Shown here: positions 1 to 5,562 of the stretch, in pieces
How positions within the stretch are numbered: the first letter of the stretch is position 1
Layout: every line of letters starts with the position of its first letter
From: Methanoregula sp.
GTDB taxonomy: Archaea > Halobacteriota > Methanomicrobia > Methanomicrobiales > Methanospirillaceae
Length of the DNA stretch: 6,750 bases
Assembly (NCBI GenBank): GCA_003157895.1
Contig: PMKW01000006.1
Span: 1 to 6,750, forward strand
Direction: 5' to 3'
Notes under the pieces: generated by a model
The model's database searches: none
What the model was told of the DNA's origin: nothing
Seen by the model: the letters and a program-made list of their open reading frames with translations, nothing else
Program-made: the position numbers and the translations under genes

Positions 1-506
1 TTCTCGTCAATGATCCGCTCGAGCATGAGGGTGATCTTGTTGGGCGGGTTTTCCGGAGAAATCCGCTTGAAAAACTGGGGTGCATACCGTGATAGTCGCA
101 GGAGGCGGTTTATCTTATCGCTGTGGATTGTGATCACAATATTTTCACGGATCAGGACAAACAACGGGTGAACCGTCATTGTCTCGGTCTTTACGGTAAC
201 TGATGGGAGCATTATACCCAGTTCGGTATCGTAATCTTCGTATGCAGAATAAAAACCGGTAGTAAGTTTCGGAATCGGGATCTTGGAAAAGCCGGCGCTC
301 TGGGCAATCTGTTCGATCCCCTTCTCATCCTCCGTCGTGCTGCAATCGATCCAGACCATACTTGCTTTTTGGACTGCTGCAAAGTATTCATCCAGTGGTT
401 GATCCACCATGCGTTCAATGGTGCCGTCCGGGAACAGGAGGATACAGAAACTGATGGGAACCGGCCCGGAAGGCAGGGATGTCTGCGGATAACTCTGCAT
501 CTTCAT
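1..506 (-). CDS. CorA-like divalent cation transporter, N-terminal part (runs off left edge)
   Basis: The first 168 residues of a minus-strand protein are visible; the 3' end lies beyond position 1. The fragment looks like the cytoplasmic N-terminal domain of the CorA Mg2+/Co2+ channel family. It has VWIDC at residues 51-55, a following acidic helix (EDEKGIEQIAQSAGF), a strand pair around LFVLIRENIVITIHSD (115-130), where CorA proteins typically have 'l..nfLvTvH', and the start of the long stalk helix (ITLMLERIIDE), where CorA has its 'llyallDaivD' segment. The diagnostic GMN motif and two C-terminal membrane helices would be outside the window, so transport is inferred from the family. The segment after the VWID helix, usually H-P-L-x-x-E-D, reads SKIPIPKL, so this is a divergent member. 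ATG at 504-506 was chosen; a second in-frame ATG lies at 498-500. No clear ribosome binding site precedes either. The gene is divergent from the PEBP-type lipoprotein gene. Confidence 0.75.
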   Translation of the reverse strand, partial: MKMQSYPQTSLPSGPVPISFCILLFPDGTIERMVDQPLDEYFAAVQKASMVWIDCSTTEDEKGIEQIAQSAGFSKIPIPKLTTGFYSAYEDYDTELGIMLPSVTVKTETMTVHPLFVLIRENIVITIHSDKINRLLRLSRYAPQFFKRISPENPPNKITLMLERIIDE

Positions 507-570
507 GGTAATGTCTCGTGGATGTCGGCTGTGCCGGCCCTTTATCGCAGGAGCTATTGATGCGGTGACT

Positions 571-580
571 GTATAAAAGT
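571..580. promoter_or_regulatory. TATA-like box in the divergent corA-like / PEBP intergenic region
   Basis: The sequence GTATAAAAGT reads TATAAAAG on the plus strand and CTTTTATA on the minus strand. It sits 65 bp from the minus-strand corA-like start and 79 bp from the chosen plus-strand lipoprotein start. Archaeal TBP sites are nearly symmetric, so it could serve either gene. With initiation about 25 bp away, the leaders would be roughly 40 nt (minus) or 55 nt (plus). A second plus-strand candidate, TTATTA at 631-636, would place initiation near 659 and give a leaderless lipoprotein mRNA. Function is inferred from sequence and position only. Confidence 0.45.
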
Positions 581-658
581 AGCCGACCTTTGCATTTTTC
601 CCCATATTCTGAAACATTTTTTGGGAATGCTTATTATCCGGGATGCACTTTTCCGGTT

Positions 659-1279
659 ATGGATATCCACTGGTTCATGTTCTTTGCGGTAATCCTGTCG
701 GTATTGGTGATTTCCGGAGGGTGCACTTCAACGAAACCCCCGTCCACTGTTCAACCCACTTCTGTCGCCTCACAACAAACACAGTCCGGCCAGCAGCCGG
801 CACAACCCGCCGGATCATCCGGGACGTTAACCCTCACGGTGGATTCGCTGAGTCCGGGCGCTGCTCTCCCTGATGTATATACCTGTAATGGTACGGGGGA
901 CTCTCCCCAGGTATCATGGAGCGGGATTCCTCCAGAGGCGAAGAGCCTTGTTCTTATCGTCGATGATCCCGATGCTCCTGTCGGCACCTTCACCCACTGG
1001 CTTGTCTACAATATCCCGCCGGGATCCGGGGAGCTTGCACAAGGCCAGCCCTCTCTCAAAGTGCTTTCAAATAATGCCCAGCAGGGTGAGAGCAGTACAG
1101 GATCACGGGGATATTTTCCTCCCTGCCCGCCCATCGGGTCGACACATCACTATATCTTCCGTCTTTATGCCGTGGATATGGATATTACCCAGCCAACCGC
1201 TGACCGGGCATCAATAGACTGGGCATTGACAGGACATACAATCGCCAGGACTGAGTTTACCACCACGTTTAAGAGGTGA
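659..1279 (+). CDS. PEBP / YbhB-YbcL family (Raf kinase inhibitor-like) lipoprotein
   Basis: This 206-residue protein has an N-terminal hydrophobic signal (residues 4-19) ending in the lipobox-like ISGGC with Cys22, so it is probably lipid-anchored on the outer face of the membrane. A Ser/Gln/Pro-rich linker covers about 23-55. The rest is a phosphatidylethanolamine-binding-protein fold of the prokaryotic YbhB/YbcL type: YTCNG (74-78), SPQVSWSGIP (82-91), the ligand-pocket motif DPDAP (103-107), HW (113-114), VYNIP, GYFPPCPP (151-158) and THHYIFRLYAVD (162-173). The family binds small anionic ligands such as phospholipid head groups; the prokaryotic role is poorly defined and the ligand here is unknown. 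An in-frame ATG at 590 exists, but it would put 23 residues before the signal peptide and lies close to the TATA-like element, so ATG 659 is preferred. No Shine-Dalgarno is evident, and a leaderless mRNA is possible. Confidence 0.9.
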   Translation: MDIHWFMFFAVILSVLVISGGCTSTKPPSTVQPTSVASQQTQSGQQPAQPAGSSGTLTLTVDSLSPGAALPDVYTCNGTGDSPQVSWSGIPPEAKSLVLIVDDPDAPVGTFTHWLVYNIPPGSGELAQGQPSLKVLSNNAQQGESSTGSRGYFPPCPPIGSTHHYIFRLYAVDMDITQPTADRASIDWALTGHTIARTEFTTTFKR

Positions 1280-1282
1280 ACG

Positions 1283-1292
1283 TTTCTTTTTT
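1283..1292 (+). terminator. Oligo-T terminator of the PEBP-type gene
   Basis: TTTCTTTTTT starts 3 bp after the lipoprotein stop codon and is the only T-rich run near the junction. Archaeal RNA polymerase terminates at such oligo-T tracts without a required hairpin. The tract reaches into the stop codon of the convergent MFS gene (1292-1294), so the two convergent genes share a very compact end. Assigned by position and composition only. Confidence 0.5.
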
Positions 1293-2506
1293 CATGCAGC
1301 CCGGTTCCTGACTGAAACGGCAAAGACAACAGTAACCGCCAATGCCAGAAGAAAACTTGTCAGGAATCCTGTTGTATAACCGGCAGCAGTGATGATAATT
1401 CCCGTAACCAATGGCCCGCTTGTCTGGCCAATGTCCATGATCGATGAGAGTGCTCCCATTGACGCACCGATCTGTTCCTTTTTTGCGATATCGGCAACGT
1501 ATGCGCTTGTCGCAACGGTAGAGAAGGAAATACCGATACCGAACATGGAACTGGCAAGAAGGAACATGCCAAACGACGGAAGAAGGGGTATTACTGCAAC
1601 AGCGCAGCCGGTGATGACGAGCCCTGCACCGATCTGGATGCGCTTGTCGATTCTGTCGGCCATCATACCGAAAAAAGGTTTCGTTGCAGCGATGACCAGG
1701 ACCTGCACGGCAAAGATGATGCCGGTTTCATAAGCCCCAATCCCGCGGGAGAATAGGAATAACGGCAGGAATGTTTCAAGTGCCCCGTATGCAAAATAGG
1801 TTGCCATATCTGCACAGGCAGTGCCCCGGAGCCGGGGGTTTGAGAAGAACTGGACAAAACTCTCGCGGAATGCAGCGAACGGGAGAACATTTAAGTGAGC
1901 AGACCGGTCCTCGCGGTACACCAGGGTCATGATAAACACCGGCACGGCGGTAAGAGCAGCAGCCGCATAGACGAGACGGAACGGTAAAAGACCCGGTGAG
2001 AAAACGAAAAAAGAGATGATAATCCCGCCTGCCAGGGGTGCGATGGTTCTGCCGATAAGGGTCGCCGATGAGTACTGCCCCAGCATCTCACCTTTGTTCT
2101 CCGGGAACCGCTCGGCAATCACTGCTGATATGACCGGGCCGAGGATTGCAGTTGCCGTCCCATGGAAAAACCGGACCGGGATAAGCCACAGGGGATTGGT
2201 AATGAAAAGGTACAACAGCGGGGCGAGAAGGAATACAGCGCCGGCAGTGATGAGCAAACGTTTCCTCCCGAGATGATCGGAGAGCACGCCCACAGGAAAA
2301 GAGAACAGGATACCGGCAAGGGGTGAAAAGGCAGCGATAAGACCGATGATGGTATCATCTGCCCCGAGTGCCTGCGTGAAGAGCGGGAGAACCGGGTTTT
2401 TCGAAATTGTTGTGGAAAAAATGGCAAAGAACCCGAGAAGGGAAAAGTAAAATATCATCCTGCGTGATGGAGTAAACGGCCCGGTAAGACCGGAAGAATG
2501 TAACAT
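1292..2506 (-). CDS. Major facilitator superfamily exporter (DHA1-like, 12 TM)
   Basis: This 404-residue polytopic membrane protein shows about twelve hydrophobic helices in two six-helix halves (roughly residues 17-196 and 233-399), the normal size for a 12-TM MFS carrier. MFS motif A is clear after TM2: GVLSDHLGRKR (73-83). Its degenerate repeat follows TM8: GMMADRIDKR (280-289). TM5 carries a motif-C-like IGRTIAPLAGG (151-161), a pattern typical of proton-coupled antiporters of the drug-efflux type. Substrate cannot be read from sequence; export of a small hydrophobic or toxic compound is the likeliest role. The ATG at 2504-2506 overlaps a 14-bp palindrome containing TATATA. If that TATATA is the TBP site, translation would start instead at Met17 (ATG 2456-2458, preceded by CGCAGG), giving 388 residues. 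The gene converges on the lipoprotein gene and lies 183 bp downstream of the ABC exporter genes on the same strand, probably as a separate transcript. Confidence 0.9.
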   Translation of the reverse strand: MLHSSGLTGPFTPSRRMIFYFSLLGFFAIFSTTISKNPVLPLFTQALGADDTIIGLIAAFSPLAGILFSFPVGVLSDHLGRKRLLITAGAVFLLAPLLYLFITNPLWLIPVRFFHGTATAILGPVISAVIAERFPENKGEMLGQYSSATLIGRTIAPLAGGIIISFFVFSPGLLPFRLVYAAAALTAVPVFIMTLVYREDRSAHLNVLPFAAFRESFVQFFSNPRLRGTACADMATYFAYGALETFLPLFLFSRGIGAYETGIIFAVQVLVIAATKPFFGMMADRIDKRIQIGAGLVITGCAVAVIPLLPSFGMFLLASSMFGIGISFSTVATSAYVADIAKKEQIGASMGALSSIMDIGQTSGPLVTGIIITAAGYTTGFLTSFLLALAVTVVFAVSVRNRAA

Positions 2507-2519
2507 TGGTATATACCAA
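2506..2519. promoter_or_regulatory. Perfect 14-bp palindrome at the MFS gene start (TTGGTATATACCAA)
   Basis: TTGGTATATACCAA is its own reverse complement, and its last base in the minus orientation is the A of the annotated ATG. A further TTGG (2522-2525) lies just outside. The site either contains the TATA box (TATATA, 2510-2515), which favours the downstream Met17 start, or is an operator over the initiation site driven by the upstream TATA-like TTATTATA (minus strand, 2538-2545). Both readings put a symmetric protein-binding site on the MFS promoter. The symmetry is seen; the function is inferred. Confidence 0.45.
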
Positions 2520-2586
2520 AATTGGCATCTGTCTGCTATAATAATACCGGTGATCCTATGGCCGGTAAAAAATCACACGTTCATAA

Positions 2587-2600
2587 TTTACCCGGGTAAA
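2587..2600. repeat. Perfect 14-bp palindrome (TTTACCCGGGTAAA) in the MFS/ABC intergenic region
   Basis: TTTACCCGGGTAAA is self-complementary and overlaps a possible short hairpin, CCCGG-GTAAA-CCGGG, at 2591-2605. It lies 81 bp upstream of the annotated MFS start and 90 bp downstream of the permease stop. No T-tract follows it on the minus strand, so it does not look like a terminator. A binding site for a dimeric regulator of the MFS gene is possible but unproven. The rest of 2507-2689 shows no coding potential that I can support. Confidence 0.3.
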
Positions 2601-2652
2601 CCGGGCACTCCCATTGTATCAGTTCTTTTTTCCCTCAACATCCGCTTGTCGT

Positions 2653-2664
2653 GAAAATAAAAAA
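2653..2664 (-). terminator. Oligo-T terminator downstream of the ABC permease gene
   Basis: Read on the minus strand this is ATTTTTTATTTT followed by C, beginning about 25 nt after the permease stop codon. It is the most T-rich run downstream of the exporter genes and fits an archaeal intrinsic terminator, separating the regulator/ABC transcript from the MFS gene. Assigned from composition and position. Confidence 0.45.
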
Positions 2665-2689
2665 TGGGACGAAATTGTGCTGGAAGGTT

Positions 2690-3778
2690 TTATTCAAGTG
2701 TCCTGCGATAAGTTACGATACCGAGGATAAACATTACACCGGAGAAAATTATCAGAGCAAGGAGATCTGAGCCTATCACATCGATCCCCTGGCCCCTCAG
2801 GATGATTCCTCTCAGTGCATCCACGCCATAATATTCAGGGTTGATTACCGTGATCCACCGGAGCCAGTCCGGCATTCCTATGACCGGGTAGAATGCACCC
2901 GATGTCATAAACAGGATAAGGTTGAGGAATGCGACCGTTGATGCGTATTCCTGCTGGGCAGAGAACCTTGAAGCGAACGAGACCACGAGACTGGTGACAC
3001 CGATACAGGCAATCAGGATCACCAGCATGGCGAGGAAGAAATCCCCGAGGCTCTGGATGACGATGCCGGTAATGAGGATATCGATCAGGAAGATGGTAAA
3101 GCCCGCAATGAATGCCCTGATAGTCCCGCTTGAAATGATGCCGGCGATAATGCTTGTACGCTGGACCGGGGTAACCAGATATCCTTCGTGGATCCCGTTC
3201 TCGCGATCCTTGATGAGCGCAATTCCGCCGCCGAACATGGTTGACGTGAAAATTGCCATCATAATGACCCCTACGCCGAAGAACTGGATATATTTGATAT
3301 CCCCGTAGATCTTATTGATCAAAACCGTGTTGTGCACCATGAGTTTGGCGAGAACACCATTTAATCCAGCCTGGACGAGCGACGGAGTGATCGAATTCGA
3401 GCTGTCCACGTAGAGACGGATAGCATGGTCATTGGATACCTCTGAGGGAAATACGATGACCGCGGTTACAAGCCCTTTGGCAAGATCATGTTTGGCCGCG
3501 ATCTCATCGGAATATACGGTAACATCGAGAAGTTTTGGATCATCTTTCTGTGAGATGTGGTTGAGCTCGTACACGGCACTCGTAAAGAGTGGTGTGGCGT
3601 TGTAGGGTGGGCCTTCCTGGACAACTGCAACGGGAATATGACTGATTGTCCCGCCCATGGCGTTCCCGAAAATAATCAGGTACATGATGGGCATCATGAG
3701 CGTCATAATTACGACAAACGGGTTGCTTAAGAATTTCTTGAAGTCCCGTTTGAATATCGCCACGGCTCCCCGAATCAT
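2690..3778 (-). CDS. ABC-2 type exporter permease
   Basis: This 362-residue membrane subunit belongs to the ABC-2 (DrrB/YhfK-like) class, which forms dimers in the membrane with a matching ATPase and exports drugs, lipids or polymers. Near the N-terminus is an amphipathic stretch, FKRDFKKFLSNP, followed by TM1 (about 20-38) with the usual MMPIMYLIIFG pattern. A large extracytoplasmic loop spans about 40-162, and five more hydrophobic segments lie at about 163-187, 212-236, 246-268, 282-303 and 337-356. Between TM2 and TM3 the coupling-helix signature DRENGIHEGYLVTPVQR (191-207) matches the family's 'E-R-E-x-G-T-x-E-x-L-x-x-x-P' pattern. The C-terminal half carries PEYYGVDALRG, also typical. 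Length is normal for the long-loop ABC-2 permeases. Its ATG overlaps the TGA of the upstream ATPase gene (ATGA), indicating translational coupling and a two-component transporter. Substrate is unknown. Confidence 0.92.
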   Translation of the reverse strand: MIRGAVAIFKRDFKKFLSNPFVVIMTLMMPIMYLIIFGNAMGGTISHIPVAVVQEGPPYNATPLFTSAVYELNHISQKDDPKLLDVTVYSDEIAAKHDLAKGLVTAVIVFPSEVSNDHAIRLYVDSSNSITPSLVQAGLNGVLAKLMVHNTVLINKIYGDIKYIQFFGVGVIMMAIFTSTMFGGGIALIKDRENGIHEGYLVTPVQRTSIIAGIISSGTIRAFIAGFTIFLIDILITGIVIQSLGDFFLAMLVILIACIGVTSLVVSFASRFSAQQEYASTVAFLNLILFMTSGAFYPVIGMPDWLRWITVINPEYYGVDALRGIILRGQGIDVIGSDLLALIIFSGVMFILGIVTYRRTLE

Positions 3779-4827
3779 GATGGTCTCCCCCCGGTTCCAG
3801 ATTTTGCTCCCTCGTTGTTACCTGCATCCAGTTTGCTCCCGGTAAGGTAAATGAAGACATCTTCCAGTGAGGGTGAATGAATCGAGATAGTGTTCATTGG
3901 AACGGAATAGCCATCAAAGACATTGAGAATTGCTGGCAGGACCCTGCTCCCGTTCTTTGCGGAAATGGTGAGCGTGTTATTTTTGAATTCAGCCGAATTG
4001 ACAAGTTGGTTGCTCCTGATTCCCGGGAGTACACGGTCATCCCTCGTATCAAGGCCAATCTCGATTAGGTCTCCGGCCGGGAGCAACTGTTTAAGGTTTT
4101 CAAGGGTATCGAGAGCGACAAGACGCCCCTTGTCTATAAAAGCGATCCGGTTGCAGAGTTTCTCTGCCTCATCCATGTAGTGCGTCGTGAGGATGATCGT
4201 TGTTTTTTCCTTATTCAGAACAGCTATCTGCTGCCAGACCTCGCGACGGGCTTCCGGGTCAAGACCGATAGTAGGTTCATCAAGGAACAGGATGAGCGGG
4301 TGGTGGATGAAGGCGCGGACGATCTCCAGTTTCCTCCGCATTCCCCCGGAGAATGTTCCGACTCTCATATGGGCGCGATCGGTCAGTTCGGTCATCTCGA
4401 GAAGTTCCCAAATTCTTTTATCGAGAATATCTTCGGGAACATTTACCAGTTTGCCGTAAAAATCGAGATTGTCATAGGCGGTAAGTTCTACGTCGAGCGT
4501 GCTGTTCTGGGGACAAACGCCGATAATAGTGCGGACTTTTTCGGCATCCCGGGTAATTTCATAGGTATCGAGACATGCAGTACCTGATGTTGGTCTAAGC
4601 AGGGTTGTCAGGATCCGGATCAGGGTGCTTTTTCCTGCTCCGTTTGGCCCAAGCAGACCAAAGATCTCACCTCTCCTAACCGTGAAGGAGACATCATTGA
4701 CCGCAGTGACTGTTTTGTTCCTGCTCGTGAATGTTTTCACCACATGCTCGATGCGGATGATACTACCGTCTATCGGATCACAAGGGGATTTGATCAATTC
4801 TTCCTGAATAGTTTGATCGGACGTCAT
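3775..4827 (-). CDS. ABC exporter ATP-binding protein (DrrA-like)
   Basis: This 350-residue cytoplasmic ATPase drives the adjacent permease. All nucleotide-binding elements are intact: Walker A GPNGAGKST (60-68), Q-loop Gln107 in CPQNSTLD, signature FSGGMRRKLEI (159-169; Met replaces the common Gln, as often seen in the DrrA group), Walker B ILFLDEP (179-185) with catalytic Glu184, D-loop GLDPEAR (188-194) and H-loop His216 in LTTHYMDEAE. The C-terminal extension of about 110 residues, ending near SPSLEDVFIYLTG, is the regulatory tail usual in daunorubicin-resistance-type ATPases. The first 24 residues before the ABC core are longer than average and low in conservation-like features. ATG 4825-4827 is used; a possible ATG further upstream (4873 region) is out of frame and soon stops. 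The last 4 bp overlap the permease start. The MarR-type gene lies 64 bp upstream on the same strand, so all three are probably co-transcribed. Confidence 0.93.
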   Translation of the reverse strand: MTSDQTIQEELIKSPCDPIDGSIIRIEHVVKTFTSRNKTVTAVNDVSFTVRRGEIFGLLGPNGAGKSTLIRILTTLLRPTSGTACLDTYEITRDAEKVRTIIGVCPQNSTLDVELTAYDNLDFYGKLVNVPEDILDKRIWELLEMTELTDRAHMRVGTFSGGMRRKLEIVRAFIHHPLILFLDEPTIGLDPEARREVWQQIAVLNKEKTTIILTTHYMDEAEKLCNRIAFIDKGRLVALDTLENLKQLLPAGDLIEIGLDTRDDRVLPGIRSNQLVNSAEFKNNTLTISAKNGSRVLPAILNVFDGYSVPMNTISIHSPSLEDVFIYLTGSKLDAGNNEGAKSGTGGRPS

Positions 4828-4891
4828 TTCTTCGCTCTGTTTCTGGTGTTTCCGTGTCGGTTATTCATTTGAAGCAATCCCCTAGGTCACC

Positions 4892-5335
4892 TTAGCTGAT
4901 CTTGGAGATGATGTTCCTGAGTTTTTCAAGCGACTGGCAAAGGTCTTCCAGATCCTGGCTGTCTAGTTCGGAGAGCATATTTTTAATCGTCTCCTTATAG
5001 CGGGACGCTGCCTGTTTGAGGTGTCTTTTTCCCTCAGCGGTAATGGCAATATTGATAACCCTGCGGTCCCCGGCATCGGGGATACGCTGGACATACCCGT
5101 CTTGGATCAGCTGGTCGACGAGTATTGTCATGTAGGGTTTGGATATGTACTGCCGCTTACCCAGTTCCGACATGGAAAGGGGTGTCCCTACCTTCATCAG
5201 GACACCAAGTAAACGATACTGAGCTGCCTGCATACCGGTTATCCCCTGTCCCCCCGGCCCGAAAATTTTTTTATGGTAGAAAGGCAGGAGTGCAATAAGG
5301 TTCTCTGCGACTCTCTCCTTGATGATATCCGTCAT
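4892..5335 (-). CDS. MarR family winged-helix transcriptional regulator
   Basis: This 147-residue protein has the normal MarR size and layout. N- and C-terminal helices form the dimer interface (about 1-25 and 104-147). The winged helix-turn-helix in between has recognition region SMSELGKRQYISKPYMTILVDQL (54-76) and a beta-wing with the family hallmark GDRRVINIAITAEG (89-102, D-x-R-x6-T-x-x-G). MarR proteins are usually repressors released by small hydrophobic or phenolic ligands, and they often control the exporter beside them. Here the exporter ATPase and permease follow directly on the same strand. A perfect inverted repeat at 5360-5378 in its own promoter suggests autoregulation of the whole unit. 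A GGGGGG run sits 2 nt before the ATG (5333-5335). The ligand is not predictable from sequence. Confidence 0.93.
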   Translation of the reverse strand: MTDIIKERVAENLIALLPFYHKKIFGPGGQGITGMQAAQYRLLGVLMKVGTPLSMSELGKRQYISKPYMTILVDQLIQDGYVQRIPDAGDRRVINIAITAEGKRHLKQAASRYKETIKNMLSELDSQDLEDLCQSLEKLRNIISKIS

Positions 5336-5337
5336 TA

Positions 5338-5343
5338 CCCCCC
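5338..5343 (-). promoter_or_regulatory. Ribosome binding site of the MarR-type gene (unusually close)
   Basis: On the minus strand AGGGGGGTA directly precedes the ATG at 5333-5335, leaving only two bases between the G-run and the start codon. The run GGGGTAATG could pair with the 16S 3' end in the register of GGAGGTGAT. It supports this start, and the next in-frame Met is residue 35, inside the conserved domain. Confidence 0.5.
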
Positions 5344-5359
5344 TATTTGGTTTTAAGGA

Positions 5360-5378
5360 TTAATAGTTTTACTATTAA
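5360..5378. promoter_or_regulatory. Candidate MarR operator: perfect 8-3-8 inverted repeat
   Basis: TTAATAGT-TTT-ACTATTAA has two perfect 8-bp arms with a 3-bp spacer, 25 to 43 bp upstream of the regulator's ATG. AT-rich palindromes of 16-20 bp in the gene's own promoter are typical binding sites for MarR dimers. In the minus orientation the repeat includes TTTAATAG, a plausible TATA box (5372-5379) for a transcript starting near 5350, so a bound regulator would block TBP. The repeat also lies in the divergent region shared with the DUF155-like gene, whose start is 185 bp away. Symmetry and position are seen; binding is inferred. Confidence 0.65.
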
Positions 5379-5493
5379 ACTGTTCATTTTTTGAATCATG
5401 CGGAACCGGCAGGTGAAATTTTGTGCAGGATATAGATATTTTAAAAAACCGTATTCCTGTATTCGATTTCCTGATGATCAGATATCGCAAGGA

Positions 5494-5501
5494 TTTATTA
5501 T
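5494..5501 (+). promoter_or_regulatory. Possible TATA box of the DUF155-like gene
   Basis: TTTATTAT lies 61 bp upstream of the chosen ATG, predicting a leader of roughly 35-40 nt that includes the ribosome binding site. An alternative A/T-rich element, TTTTAAAAAA, lies at about 5438-5447. Neither can be preferred with confidence. The stretch 5398-5562 is open in frame with the downstream gene but reads as A/T-rich, low-quality protein and is treated as leader/promoter. Confidence 0.3.
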
Positions 5502-5545
5502 CTCCATGGTTGTTCATTATTGCAGATACAAGAAAATACGTCATG

Positions 5546-5556
5546 AAAGGAGGGAG
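5546..5556 (+). promoter_or_regulatory. Strong ribosome binding site that fixes the DUF155-like start
   Basis: AAAGGAGGGAG contains GGAGG at 5549-5553, nine bases before the ATG at 5563-5565. This spacing and match decide against the in-frame ATG at 5398, which would add 55 residues with no domain character. Confidence 0.75.
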
Positions 5557-5562
5557 ACGTCC

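Noticed and set aside
590..658. A 23-residue extension of the PEBP-type lipoprotein from ATG 590
   Set aside because: It would bury the signal peptide behind extra residues and starts only about 10 bp after the TATA-like element, probably upstream of the transcript start.
2550..2572. ACCGG ... CCGGT hairpin followed by an A-run as a terminator
   Set aside because: The A-run makes a T-run only upstream of the hairpin on the minus strand, the wrong order for a minus-strand terminator, and there is no plus-strand gene ending there.
2609..2669. TCCCAT ... ATGGGA inverted repeat in the intergenic region
   Set aside because: Arms are only 6 bp with a spacer of about 49 bp; this is expected by chance and makes no convincing RNA structure.
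4828..4891. A separate promoter or small gene between the MarR-type and ATPase genes
   Set aside because: No convincing TATA element is visible, and the only short frame (ATG near 4873) stops after 14 codons, so read-through from the regulator promoter is the simpler view.
5398..5562. A 55-residue N-terminal extension of the DUF155-like protein from ATG 5398
   Set aside because: The extension is A/T-rich, has no domain character, and a GGAGG site sits at the right distance before ATG 5563.
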